Assembly: GCA_029851365.1 (NCBI GenBank)
Contig: CP099832.1
Span: forward strand, 84,285-123,619
Direction: 5' to 3'
DNA length: 39,335 nucleotides
Origin: Candidatus Shikimatogenerans bostrichidophilus
GTDB lineage: Bacteria > Bacteroidota > Bacteroidia > Flavobacteriales > Blattabacteriaceae
In this document: piece after piece, positions 9,016 to 21,174 of the stretch
Numbering within the stretch: position 1 is the stretch's first letter
How the letters are laid out: the number at the start of each line of letters is the position of its first letter
Position numbers and translations under genes: made by a program
The notes under the pieces: generated by a model
What the model was told of the DNA's origin: nothing
The model's database searches: none
Seen by the model: the letters and a program-made list of their open reading frames with translations, nothing else

Positions 9016-10083
9016 TTATATTACTAATAATAAATCACCATATATATTAAATTTATAATTATTATTTATTGCTTCATTATATATATAATTAATATATTTA
9101 CCACATAAATTATATAGGACCATAAAATTATTAGTATTAGGATTATTAAAATATGTTAATAATGAATTTATTTTTTTATATTTATATAGATAATCTATAT
9201 TATTATTTAAATATCCATTGTATTCAATAATATTATATTTTATAGATATTAAATTTTCTATAGCTTTTAAAGTATTAATACCTATACAACAAATATTATT
9301 AAATTTTTTATTTTTTATTTTTTTTAACTCTTTATTTAAAATTATTAATTTTTCATTATTGAAAGGTTTTTTTTTAAATTTTTTATTATATGTTTTATTT
9401 AGTTGATTATAACTTAAATGATAAGTAATTTTAAAAATATTTACATTTTTTAATTTTAATTTTAACAAAATATTTTTATCTATATATGCTCCAGAAGTAG
9501 GAAATATAATAGAACCAATTTTTTTTGAATATGAATTCTCATAATATTTATTTGATATATCATAATGTTTTTTAGTAAATGTATGTAATAAAAATTTACC
9601 AGATGGGAAAAATTTTTTTTTAAATAAAAAATTATTACGTTCATATAAAAATTTTAATATTCTACCTTTAGATGTTGTATTATTTAATACTTCTGATGTA
9701 ATAATATCATTTTTATTAATTTTAAAAAATAATTTATTACCTATTCTAACTTTTCTAGCAGGATTAACTAATACATCCCATATATTTTCTTTACTATTTA
9801 TTTCTTTTTTTAAATATATATCTATATATGATTTAATGTTATTTTTTATTTTATATGCTTTATATTTTATTGGATAAGCTTTACTATCATTAATAATTAT
9901 AAGATCATTTTTATTAAAATATTTATCTAAATTTATTATTTTATCATGTATTATTTCTTTATTTTTTTTATTAAATATCATTAGTTTAGGAATATCATAT
10001 ATTTGAGGATATCTTGTTATTATTCTGTTTTTAAAATTATTTATATTAATATTTATATTATGTATTGTATCTAATTTATACAT
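9016..10083 (-). CDS. queA: QueA-like S-adenosylmethionine:tRNA ribosyltransferase-isomerase, degenerate
   Basis: QueA moves the ribosyl group of SAM to 7-aminomethyl-7-deazaguanine at tRNA position 34 (queuosine path). The middle is clearly flavobacterial QueA: WDVLVNPARKVRIGNKLFF and NNTTSKGRILKFLYE, with IINDSKAYPIKYKAY at the N-terminal barrel and YKFNIYGDLLLVI at the end. The length (355) is normal. However, motifs that are nearly constant in the family are altered: PTAGLHF appears as PTSGAYI, the LHVGxGTF stretch as YHLSYNQLN, and GTTSxRALE as GINTLKAIE. The gene is open throughout, so it is either decaying, retained for another task, or simply very fast evolving. tRNA-His and tRNA-Asn in this window are Q-type substrates. 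Confidence 0.82.
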   Translation of the reverse strand: MYKLDTIHNINININNFKNRIITRYPQIYDIPKLMIFNKKNKEIIHDKIINLDKYFNKNDLIIINDSKAYPIKYKAYKIKNNIKSYIDIYLKKEINSKENIWDVLVNPARKVRIGNKLFFKINKNDIITSEVLNNTTSKGRILKFLYERNNFLFKKKFFPSGKFLLHTFTKKHYDISNKYYENSYSKKIGSIIFPTSGAYIDKNILLKLKLKNVNIFKITYHLSYNQLNKTYNKKFKKKPFNNEKLIILNKELKKIKNKKFNNICCIGINTLKAIENLISIKYNIIEYNGYLNNNIDYLYKYKKINSLLTYFNNPNTNNFMVLYNLCGKYINYIYNEAINNNYKFNIYGDLLLVI

Positions 10084-10221
10084 ATTAATATTTTTTTTAT
10101 TATTATTATAATATAATTATAAATTTGTATATTATAATATATATATATATTATATTTATAAATATATATTTTATAATATATATAATTTAGTTATTTTAAA
10201 AATAAAAATTTATGTCATTAC

Positions 10222-10248
10222 TTTGAGTTAATTATATGGATTAAATTG
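10222..10248 (+). promoter_or_regulatory. Possible rRNA operon promoter
   Basis: In the 190-base gap before 16S, TTTG at 10222-10225 followed after 15 bases by TTAAATTG resembles the Bacteroidota -33 TTTG and -7 TAnnTTTG boxes, but the spacing is short and the -7 box imperfect. The remainder of the gap is low-complexity TA sequence. Weak call. Confidence 0.25.
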
Positions 10249-10273
10249 TTATAAAAATATTAAAATTTTTATT

Positions 10274-11803
<1,530 letters not shown>

Positions 11804-11882
11804 TTAGAGTATAAAATATATACCATATAATTATACATATAATGACATTAATATTTTTTTTTAAAATTATTCATTTTTAAAT

Positions 11883-11956
11883 AGTCTTGTAGCTCATATG
11901 GTAAGAGCACTACACTGATAATGTAGAGGTACGTGGTTCAATTCCACGCAAGACTA
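11883..11956 (+). tRNA. tRNA-Ile (GAT)
   Basis: Lies in the 16S-23S spacer. Acceptor AGTCTTG/CAAGACT pairs perfectly, anticodon loop CTGATAA on CTACA/TGTAG gives GAT, T-loop TTCAATT, discriminator A, no encoded CCA. Confidence 0.96.
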
Positions 11957-11976
11957 TTAAAAATGAGCATGTAAAA

Positions 11977-12049
11977 GGGGAATTAGCTTAATTGGTAGAG
12001 CATCTGTTTTGCATGCAGAAGGTTAACGGTTCAATTCCGTTATTCTCCA
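11977..12049 (+). tRNA. tRNA-Ala (TGC)
   Basis: Second spacer tRNA. Acceptor GGGGAAT/ATTCTCC (one G-T pair), anticodon loop TTTGCAT on TCTGT/GCAGA gives TGC, discriminator A, no CCA. It is the substrate of the shortened alanyl-tRNA synthetase at 15292-16569; I did not single out the G3:U70 identity pair beyond the wobble in the acceptor stem. Confidence 0.96.
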
Positions 12050-12134
12050 TTTTTTTTTATAAACTTAATAAATTAATAAGTTTATATATTTTAGATATTT
12101 GAAAATTTTATAATAAGTAATTTTATGATTCTCT

Positions 12135-12166
12135 TTTAAATATTATTTTTATAAATAATATTTAAA
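12135..12166 (+). other. Perfect 14-bp hairpin just upstream of 23S
   Basis: TTTAAATATTATTT (12135-12148), loop TTAT, then AAATAATATTTAAA (12153-12166), 15 bases before the estimated 23S start. It could be part of an RNase III type processing site. In DNA this A+T-rich, palindromes of such length arise by chance more easily, so the call is modest. Confidence 0.35.
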
Positions 12167-12180
12167 TAAATTAATAAAGG

Positions 12181-15108
<2,928 letters not shown>

Positions 15109-15154
15109 TTAATTATCATAAAATTATTTATTATTAAATTTTTTATAAAATTAT

Positions 15155-15293
15155 AAAAAAAAAGATTAAATAGGTTGTTTATAGGAATAATAATCACCTC
15201 TTACCATACCGAACAGAGAAGTTAAAATTATTCACGCTGATGGTACTAATTTATAAATTGGAAGAGTAAGTACAGCCCATTTAATCTTTTTTT
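15155..15293 (+). terminator. Stem enclosing 5S and ending in a T-tract
   Basis: An A9-GA run before 5S is complementary to TC-T7 after it, extending helix I by about nine pairs and leaving a run of seven T at 15287-15293. This is the natural end of the rRNA operon, serving as processing stem, terminator or both. The same T-tract contains the stop codon of convergent alaS, so termination in both directions is packed into a few bases. Confidence 0.5.
15166..15284 (+). rRNA. rrf: 5S ribosomal RNA
   Basis: Contains the conserved ACCGAACAGAGAAGTTAA and GATGGTACT, with helix I formed by TTAAATAGGTTGT and ACAGCCCATTTAA (13 pairs including wobbles). Length 119 is normal. The ends were set on helix I. 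The pairing continues outward into an A-tract and a T-tract (see the terminator entry). Confidence 0.93.
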
Positions 15294-16569
15294 ATAATTC
15301 AATATCTTTTTTTACTTCTATAAATTTATCTATTTTAATTTTATTTTTAAGTGAAATTTTTTTTAATATGAAATAATATATACCATATGTTGAATATATA
15401 TATATAATTTTATCTTTATTTAAATATTTAATTTTATTTTTTTTTAAATATAATAACATTAATTTTATATTTTTATTTATACTAATAAAATAAAATATTT
15501 CTTCTTCTTTTAATTTATTTTTAATTAAAATAATTTTATCTTGATTTTTTTTTTTAAAAATAATTTTATATACTGTAGATACTAGTTTAAATAAAAATGG
15601 TTGTTTATTATTTAATATTTTATATCTATATATTAAACATCTTCTTATTATTTTTCTTAATACATATCCATATTTATTATTATTAGGATAAATTTTATTA
15701 TACATTATATAACAAATAGATCTAATATGATCAGATAAAATTTTTATTAATATATCATGTTTTTTATTTTTATTATATTTTATTTTTAATATTTTTTCTA
15801 TTTTTTTTATTATTGGTATAAATATATCTATATCATAAGTAGATTTTTTATTTTGAAGTATCATAGCTAATCTTTCTAACCCCATTCCAGTATCAATATA
15901 GTTATTAGATAATAAATTTTTATTTAATACAATTTTATTTTTTATTACTAAATATTTTATATTAACTATATTCCATAATTCTATTAAATTTTTATTATTA
16001 AAATTTATTTTTTTATATTTTTTTTTATTTATATTAATATATATTTCTGTACAAGGACCACATAAATTAAAATTATCTATTTTCCAAAAATTATTTTTTA
16101 TATTCCTAAAAAAAATTCTTTTTTTATTAATAAATTTTTTCCAATATTTATAACTCTTATAATCTTTTTTTAATAGTTTTTTTTTATCACCTTTAAAAAT
16201 AGTTATATATATATATTTAGGAGAAATTTTAAATATTTTAGTTATTAATATCCAAGAATATTGTATTGCTTTTTTAATACTATATTTACCTATAGACCAA
16301 TTACCTAACATTTCAAAATAAGTATGATGATAATTATCTATACCTACAGATTTTATATCATTAATTCTAATACATTTTTGTATATTGGCGATTTTATTAT
16401 ATTTTATTTTTTTATTATTTAAAAATAAATCTTTAAATATATTTATACCAGAATTAATAAATAATAATTTGCTATTATCTTTATTAATAATTCTAGAAGA
16501 ATTTAGTATTTTATGATTGTTTTTTTTAAAAAAATATATAAACTTTTTTTTTATTTTATTATATTTCAT
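15292..16569 (-). CDS. alaS: Alanyl-tRNA synthetase, catalytic part only (no editing or C-Ala domain)
   Basis: Class II synthetase for alanine. Family blocks: motif 1 and 2 region with HHTYFEMLGNWSIGKY (residues about 80-95), NLCGPCTEIY, the motif 3 region MGLERLAMILQNK, and the tRNA-binding helices DHIRSICYIMYN and GYVLRKIIRRC. The protein stops at 425 residues, just after the tRNA-recognition helices, where normal AlaRS continues to about 870 with an editing domain (HxxxH and CxxxH zinc residues) and the C-Ala domain. No remnant follows: 5S rRNA begins 7 bases beyond the stop. In E. coli, N-terminal fragments of about 460 residues retain aminoacylation, so it is plausibly functional but without Ser/Gly proofreading. 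Divergent from clpP with 26 bases between starts. Confidence 0.93.
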   Translation of the reverse strand: MKYNKIKKKFIYFFKKNNHKILNSSRIINKDNSKLLFINSGINIFKDLFLNNKKIKYNKIANIQKCIRINDIKSVGIDNYHHTYFEMLGNWSIGKYSIKKAIQYSWILITKIFKISPKYIYITIFKGDKKKLLKKDYKSYKYWKKFINKKRIFFRNIKNNFWKIDNFNLCGPCTEIYININKKKYKKINFNNKNLIELWNIVNIKYLVIKNKIVLNKNLLSNNYIDTGMGLERLAMILQNKKSTYDIDIFIPIIKKIEKILKIKYNKNKKHDILIKILSDHIRSICYIMYNKIYPNNNKYGYVLRKIIRRCLIYRYKILNNKQPFLFKLVSTVYKIIFKKKNQDKIILIKNKLKEEEIFYFISINKNIKLMLLYLKKNKIKYLNKDKIIYIYSTYGIYYFILKKISLKNKIKIDKFIEVKKDIEL

Positions 16570-16595
16570 ATTTTTATATAATTATTGAATTTAAG

Positions 16596-17264
16596 ATGAA
16601 CTATAAAATAATAAATTATATAAAAACTATAAAAAAAAATATTAATACTTTATTACTATATAATTATATAAATAGTAATAATATAATATATCCATATATA
16701 TATGAACATAACAATATAAATTATTCACAAATGGATATATTTTCTAAATTAATGATGAATAGAATAATTTTTATTGGTAGTGAAATTACAAGTGATATGT
16801 CTAATATAATACAATCTCAATTATTATTTTTAGATTCTGTTAATAATGATAATATAAAAATTTATATAAATTCTCCAGGTGGTGATATATATTCTGGATT
16901 AGGTATATATGACACTATGCAATTAATAAATTCTAAAATATCTACTACTTGTATAGGTTTAGCAGCTTCTATGGCTGCTATATTATTATGTTCTGGATAT
17001 AAAGGTAAAAGATATAGTCTAAAACATTCTAGAATTATGATACATCAACCAATAAGTAACCATATAAATGGACAAGAATCTGATATAGATATAAAAGCAA
17101 AAGAAATAAAAAAATTAAAAAATGAATTATATAAAATTATTTCTTATCATACTAAAAAAAATATAAAAAAAATTATTAAAGATGCTGATAGAGATTATTG
17201 GATGACTTCTAAAGAAGCATTGAAATATGGTATGATAGATAGAATTTTATATAAAAAAAAATAA
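16596..17264 (+). CDS. clpP: ClpP protease subunit
   Basis: Serine peptidase that forms the double heptamer chamber used with ClpX. The catalytic serine is S125 in GLAASMAA, the histidine H150 in MIHQP, and the acid lies in DADRD at 196-200; SPGGDIYSGLGIYD gives the conserved oxyanion loop. Length 222 is normal and the N-terminus looks like a short propeptide plus axial loop. The divergent alaS start is 26 bases away. clpX follows after 21 bases, then recA overlaps clpX, forming one unit of three. Confidence 0.96.
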   Translation: MNYKIINYIKTIKKNINTLLLYNYINSNNIIYPYIYEHNNINYSQMDIFSKLMMNRIIFIGSEITSDMSNIIQSQLLFLDSVNNDNIKIYINSPGGDIYSGLGIYDTMQLINSKISTTCIGLAASMAAILLCSGYKGKRYSLKHSRIMIHQPISNHINGQESDIDIKAKEIKKLKNELYKIISYHTKKNIKKIIKDADRDYWMTSKEALKYGMIDRILYKKK

Positions 17265-17285
17265 AAAAATAAATAATAAAATTAA

Positions 17286-18338
17286 ATGTATAATAAATTA
17301 ATAAATCCTAGGAATATAAAAAAAATATTAGATGAATATATAGTAGGTCAAAATAAAACTAAAAGAATTTTATCAGTTACTATATATAATCATTATAAAA
17401 AAATTTATTATAATAATATTTTAAATAATAAAAATATAGATATAGAAAAAACAAATATATTAATGATAGGTGATACAGGAACCGGTAAAACTTTATTTGC
17501 AAAAACTATATCTAAAATATTAGAATTACCTTTTGTTACAGTAGATGCTACAGTATTCACAGAATCAGGATATGTTGGAGAGGATGTAGAAAGTATATTA
17601 ACTAGATTATTACAAGTAGCTAATTATGATATTAAATTAGCAGAAATAGGTATAATATATATAGATGAATTTGATAAATTATCTAGAAAAAGTAAAAATC
17701 CTTCTATTACTAGAGATGTATCAGGAGAAGGTGTACAACAAGCTTTATTAAAATTATTTGAAGATAATTATATATATATATCACCTAATGTAGGTAGAAA
17801 ACATCCTGAAGAAAATATGATACAAATAAATACTAAAAATATTTTATTTATAGTGGGAGGTACTTTTGAGGGAATAGAACAAATTATAAAAAATAGATTA
17901 AAAAAAAATCAAATAGGTTTTAATAAAATAATAAATATAAAAAATAAAAATAATATATTAAAAAAATTAATTATTAAAGATTTACAAAAATTTGGAATTA
18001 TTCCAGAGATAATAGGAAGATTACCTGTAATAACATGTTTAGATAAATTAACTATAAATGATTATAAAAATATATTAATTAAACCTAAAAATTCATTATT
18101 AAAACAATATAAAGAATTATTAAAATTAGATAATATTTATATTATAATAAAAAGATCATTTATAAAAATAATAGTTAAAGAAACTGTAAAATTAAATATA
18201 GGAGCAAGAGGTTTAAAAAATATATGTGAATCTTTTTTTATTAATATTTCTTATTATTATATAAAAGAAAATAAAAAAAAGAAGTATATAGTAGTAAATA
18301 AGAGAAAATATTATAAAATAATAAAAAAAAATAAATGA
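17286..18338 (+). CDS. clpX: ClpX ATPase lacking the N-terminal zinc-binding domain
   Basis: AAA+ unfoldase that feeds ClpP. Walker A is GDTGTGKT (62-69), Walker B IDEFDKL (D127, E128), the pore loop is in SGYVGEDVES, RDVSGEGVQQALLKL follows, the ClpP-docking IGF tripeptide is kept (210-212), and sensor 2 is GARGLKNI. The protein begins directly with INPRNIKKILDEYIVGQ, the start of the AAA+ module; family members have about 60 more residues carrying a four-cysteine zinc finger for adaptor and some substrate binding. No upstream frame could hold it, since clpP ends 21 bases earlier. So the ClpXP machine is retained without adaptor docking. It ends in TGA overlapping the recA ATG. Confidence 0.95.
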   Translation: MYNKLINPRNIKKILDEYIVGQNKTKRILSVTIYNHYKKIYYNNILNNKNIDIEKTNILMIGDTGTGKTLFAKTISKILELPFVTVDATVFTESGYVGEDVESILTRLLQVANYDIKLAEIGIIYIDEFDKLSRKSKNPSITRDVSGEGVQQALLKLFEDNYIYISPNVGRKHPEENMIQINTKNILFIVGGTFEGIEQIIKNRLKKNQIGFNKIINIKNKNNILKKLIIKDLQKFGIIPEIIGRLPVITCLDKLTINDYKNILIKPKNSLLKQYKELLKLDNIYIIIKRSFIKIIVKETVKLNIGARGLKNICESFFINISYYYIKENKKKKYIVVNKRKYYKIIKKNK

Positions 18339-19303
18339 ATAATAAAATAAAAAAAATTATTAATAATATAAAAAATAAATATGGTAAAGAATCTATTATG
18401 TTAATGGGGAATAATAAAATAAATAATAAAATTAAGGTATTTAATACAGGATCTATAGCATTAGACATTGCATTAGGTATTATGGGATATCCTAAGGGTA
18501 GAATAATAGAAATATATGGTCCTGAATCATCAGGTAAAACAACATTAGCTCTACATGCTATATGTGAAGTACAAAAGAAAAATGGTATATGTGTATTTAT
18601 AGATGCTGAACATAGTTTTGATATAAATTATGCTAAAAATTTAAAAATAGATTTAAATAATTTAATTTTAGTACAACCTGATTATGGAGAACAAGCATTA
18701 GAAATAGTGGATAGTTTAATAAAAACTAAAATTATAGATTTAATAGTAATAGACTCTGTAGCTGCTTTAATACCTAAAAATGAATTAGAAGGAGAAGTAG
18801 GAGATAATAGAATAGGTTTACATGCTAGATTAATGTCTCAAGCTTTAAGGAAATTTATAGGTATAATAAATAAAACCAAAAGTACTGTTATATTTATTAA
18901 TCAAATAAGAGAAAAAATAGGTGTTTTTTTTGGTAATTCCGAAGTTACTACTGGAGGTAATGCATTAAAATTCTATTCTACTATAAGATTAGATATTAGA
19001 AGAATAGGTTACATAAAAAATAAAAATAATAAAATATTAGGTAATAATGTAAGAGTAAAAATAGTTAAAAATAAATTGTATCCTCCATATAGAATAGCAG
19101 AATTTGATATTATATATGGTAAAGGTATATGCAAATATAGAGAAATTTTAAATATAGCATTAAAGAAAGGTATAATAAAAATTAATGGTTCTTGGATAAA
19201 TTTTAAAAAAAAAAATATTATAAAAGGTAAAGATAATTTTATAAAATTATTAAAATATAATAATAAATTATTTTTTAAAATAAAAAAAAAATTAATAACT
19301 TAA
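18335..19303 (+). CDS. recA: RecA recombinase
   Basis: Strand-exchange ATPase. Walker A GPESSGKT at residues 62-69, VFIDAEHSFD, DLIVIDSVAALIP (Walker B), the L1 region EVGDNRIGLHARLMSQALRK, FINQIREKIG and L2 TTGGNALKFYST are all intact. Length 322 is slightly shorter than usual (about 340), lacking the acidic C-terminal tail. The start ATG overlaps the clpX TGA (ATGA). The 3' end overlaps the convergent methyltransferase gene by 12 bases. It is the only homologous-recombination gene seen in the window apart from the possible resolvase RuvX. Confidence 0.96.
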   Translation: MNNKIKKIINNIKNKYGKESIMLMGNNKINNKIKVFNTGSIALDIALGIMGYPKGRIIEIYGPESSGKTTLALHAICEVQKKNGICVFIDAEHSFDINYAKNLKIDLNNLILVQPDYGEQALEIVDSLIKTKIIDLIVIDSVAALIPKNELEGEVGDNRIGLHARLMSQALRKFIGIINKTKSTVIFINQIREKIGVFFGNSEVTTGGNALKFYSTIRLDIRRIGYIKNKNNKILGNNVRVKIVKNKLYPPYRIAEFDIIYGKGICKYREILNIALKKGIIKINGSWINFKKKNIIKGKDNFIKLLKYNNKLFFKIKKKLIT

Positions 19304-20080
19304 TTTTTTTTTTTGTCTTAGTATTTCAAATAATATAATAGAAACAGATATACTTACATTAAGAGAATTAATTTTACCATACGTAGGTATATTAATATTC
19401 TTAAATATATATTTATTCCATCTTGTAGATATACCATAATTTTCATTACCAAATATTATAGCTATATTATTATAATTACAAAAATTTATTTTATATAAAG
19501 AAAAACTTTTATTTTTTTTTATACTAGTACCAAAAAAATAAAATTTTTTAGATAAATATTTAATAATATTATTAAAATCTAAAATTATTATAGGACATAT
19601 AAAAACACAACCTAGACTCGCTCTAATTATATTAGGGTTATATATATCTTTGTAATCACTAATTATTATACAACTTATAAAAGATGTAGCTTCTACTGTT
19701 CTAATAATAGCTCCTAAATTACCAGGTTTTTCTATATTATCTATAATAATTATATTATTATTTTTTTTTATTATAGATTTTATTTTATTATTATAATTAT
19801 TTTTTTTATATTTAAAAATACCTAATATACCTTCAGTATTTTTCCTATATACTATTTTATTATAATTCCTTTTATTTATATAATTAATATTTTTAAATAA
19901 TAAACTATATTTTATATTTTTTTTTATAAAGATACTTTTACATATAATTATATTAATTAATTTTAATTTACTATTTAAAGCCATCAATATTTCATTATAT
20001 CCTTCAACTATAACAATTTTTTTATTATTACGTAATTTTTTAAATTTTTGTAATTTTATTATATATTTTATATTTAACAT
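19292..20080 (-). CDS. SpoU/TrmH-family RNA 2'-O-ribose methyltransferase
   Basis: SPOUT enzyme with an N-terminal L30e-like part (IVIVEGYNEILMAL) and the three C-terminal SpoU motifs: NIEKPGNLGAIIRTVEA (motif 1, catalytic Arg and Asn), IIFGNENYGIS (motif 2) and INSLNVSISVSIILFEILRQ (motif 3). This layout (about 260 residues) fits the RlmB/TsnR-like rRNA branch more than the short TrmL type, but the exact nucleotide cannot be named. It follows the HsdR-N-like gene with a 1-base overlap, so tsaB, that gene and this one form a tight minus-strand unit. Convergent with recA. Confidence 0.88.
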   Translation of the reverse strand: MLNIKYIIKLQKFKKLRNNKKIVIVEGYNEILMALNSKLKLINIIICKSIFIKKNIKYSLLFKNINYINKRNYNKIVYRKNTEGILGIFKYKKNNYNNKIKSIIKKNNNIIIIDNIEKPGNLGAIIRTVEATSFISCIIISDYKDIYNPNIIRASLGCVFICPIIILDFNNIIKYLSKKFYFFGTSIKKNKSFSLYKINFCNYNNIAIIFGNENYGISTRWNKYIFKNINIPTYGKINSLNVSISVSIILFEILRQKKKLSY

Positions 20081-20526
20081 TATATTTTAAAATTAGTAGG
20101 TATTTCTTTGATAAAAATTATTTTATTTTTTTTTTTATAAAAAATTAAATTATTAAATTTATTAGTTAACCAATAAAATTTTATTTTCATAATACTACCA
20201 TATTTAATAATTTGATCTAAATCTATATACTTAATTTTATTTTTATATGTTTTACATTCTATTATAATATAAGGTTTATTATTATTTTTTATTAATATAT
20301 CTATTTTAAATACTTTATTTTTTATTTTTATTTTATTTTCTAAATAAATATTTGATATATCATACTTTTTTATATATATTAAATATAATAATATTTTCTG
20401 TCTAATATATTCTTCATTGGTCAATATATAATAACGTTTTCTTTTTAAACAATATATAAATTTAAATGAATTATATTTATATATTTTTACTTTTCTTATT
20501 TTAAAAAATAATAATAAATTAACCAT
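20080..20526 (-). CDS. HsdR-N-like PD-(D/E)XK nuclease-fold protein (function unknown)
   Basis: A 148-residue protein that resembles the HSDR_N_2 group, which many Bacteroidota carry as a stand-alone gene. Supporting blocks: LTNEEYIRQKILLYLI at the front, KIDILI and YIIIECKTYK in the middle (the D...ExK pattern of PD-(D/E)XK nucleases), and DLDQIIKYGSIMKIKFYWLTN plus IFIKEIP at the end. No restriction system surrounds it. It is packed between tsaB (1-base gap) and a SpoU methyltransferase (1-base overlap), so a role in RNA or DNA maintenance is more likely than defence. The family has no known function that I can name. The apparent catalytic residues are kept, which argues for activity. Confidence 0.72.
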   Translation of the reverse strand: MVNLLLFFKIRKVKIYKYNSFKFIYCLKRKRYYILTNEEYIRQKILLYLIYIKKYDISNIYLENKIKIKNKVFKIDILIKNNNKPYIIIECKTYKNKIKYIDLDQIIKYGSIMKIKFYWLTNKFNNLIFYKKKNKIIFIKEIPTNFKI

Positions 20527-20527
20527 A

Positions 20528-21148
20528 TTAAATATACAATGAAGGAATAAAATTATTAATATTTAATATAAATTTTTTTTTCAAATAAAATAAATAAGAT
20601 AATTTTATTATGTATTTATAATTAATTTTATAATAATATATATATTTATTAGAAATATATTTTTTATTTTTATAATTATTTTTAATAAAGTATTTATAAT
20701 TTTTTTTTATTTTTAAAATTGATAAATTATTTATTTTATTATAATAAATAAAATTATTTAATTTTAAAGAGTATTTAAATATTAAATAATTATTTTTATT
20801 AATTAATATTAAAAAATATATTTTATTCTTATTTATTAATATTTTTTTATATTTTATTAAAAATAATAAAATACTAGTTAATACTATAAGTTTTATATTC
20901 AAACCTAAACAAAATCCTTTAGCAGCAGATAAAATATTTCTACTAATAGTATGAGATTTATCTGGAGATAAATAAATAGATACTGCATTTAAAATATTTA
21001 AATCTATTTTTTTATTTTTTATAATTTTAAAAATAGAATAATTTAAATTATTATAATTTTTAGGAAAATTTAAAAATATTTTACTATTATATGTAATATT
21101 AGAATAAATATATTGTTTTCTTTGATATATATTTAATATATAAGTCAT
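20528..21148 (-). CDS. tsaB: TsaB, t6A complex scaffold subunit (diverged)
   Basis: TsaB is a TsaD paralogue without catalysis that holds TsaD and TsaE together for t6A37 synthesis. MTYILNIYQRKQYIYSNI is the N-terminal actin-like strand pair, LNAVSIYLSPDKSHTISRNILSAAKGFCLGLNI (read in two parts, about residues 53-85) matches the family's SxGPGSYTGLR...AKGLCYALNIP block, and the end FIPSLYI corresponds to the family's P-x-Y-(L/I) tail. The GPGSYTGLR loop has eroded to SPDKSHTISR, and the middle is Lys/Asn/Tyr-rich low-complexity. Presence of tsaD supports the call. First gene of a minus-strand unit; 26 bases separate its start from divergent argS. Confidence 0.78.
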   Translation of the reverse strand: MTYILNIYQRKQYIYSNITYNSKIFLNFPKNYNNLNYSIFKIIKNKKIDLNILNAVSIYLSPDKSHTISRNILSAAKGFCLGLNIKLIVLTSILLFLIKYKKILINKNKIYFLILINKNNYLIFKYSLKLNNFIYYNKINNLSILKIKKNYKYFIKNNYKNKKYISNKYIYYYKINYKYIIKLSYLFYLKKKFILNINNFIPSLYI

Positions 21149-21174
21149 ATTATTAAAAATACTTTATATAATTA

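Noticed and set aside
10084-10200. Replication origin in the TA-rich stretch before 16S
   Set aside because: Nothing resembling DnaA boxes or an origin gene set is seen, and every intergenic stretch here is TA-rich.
18241-18468. Hydrophobic minus-strand frame across clpX/recA
   Set aside because: Antisense of lysine-rich codons gives artificial Phe/Leu/Ile runs; the sense genes are certain. The same applies to frames at 9218, 23948, 27414, 28809, 32962 and 35570.
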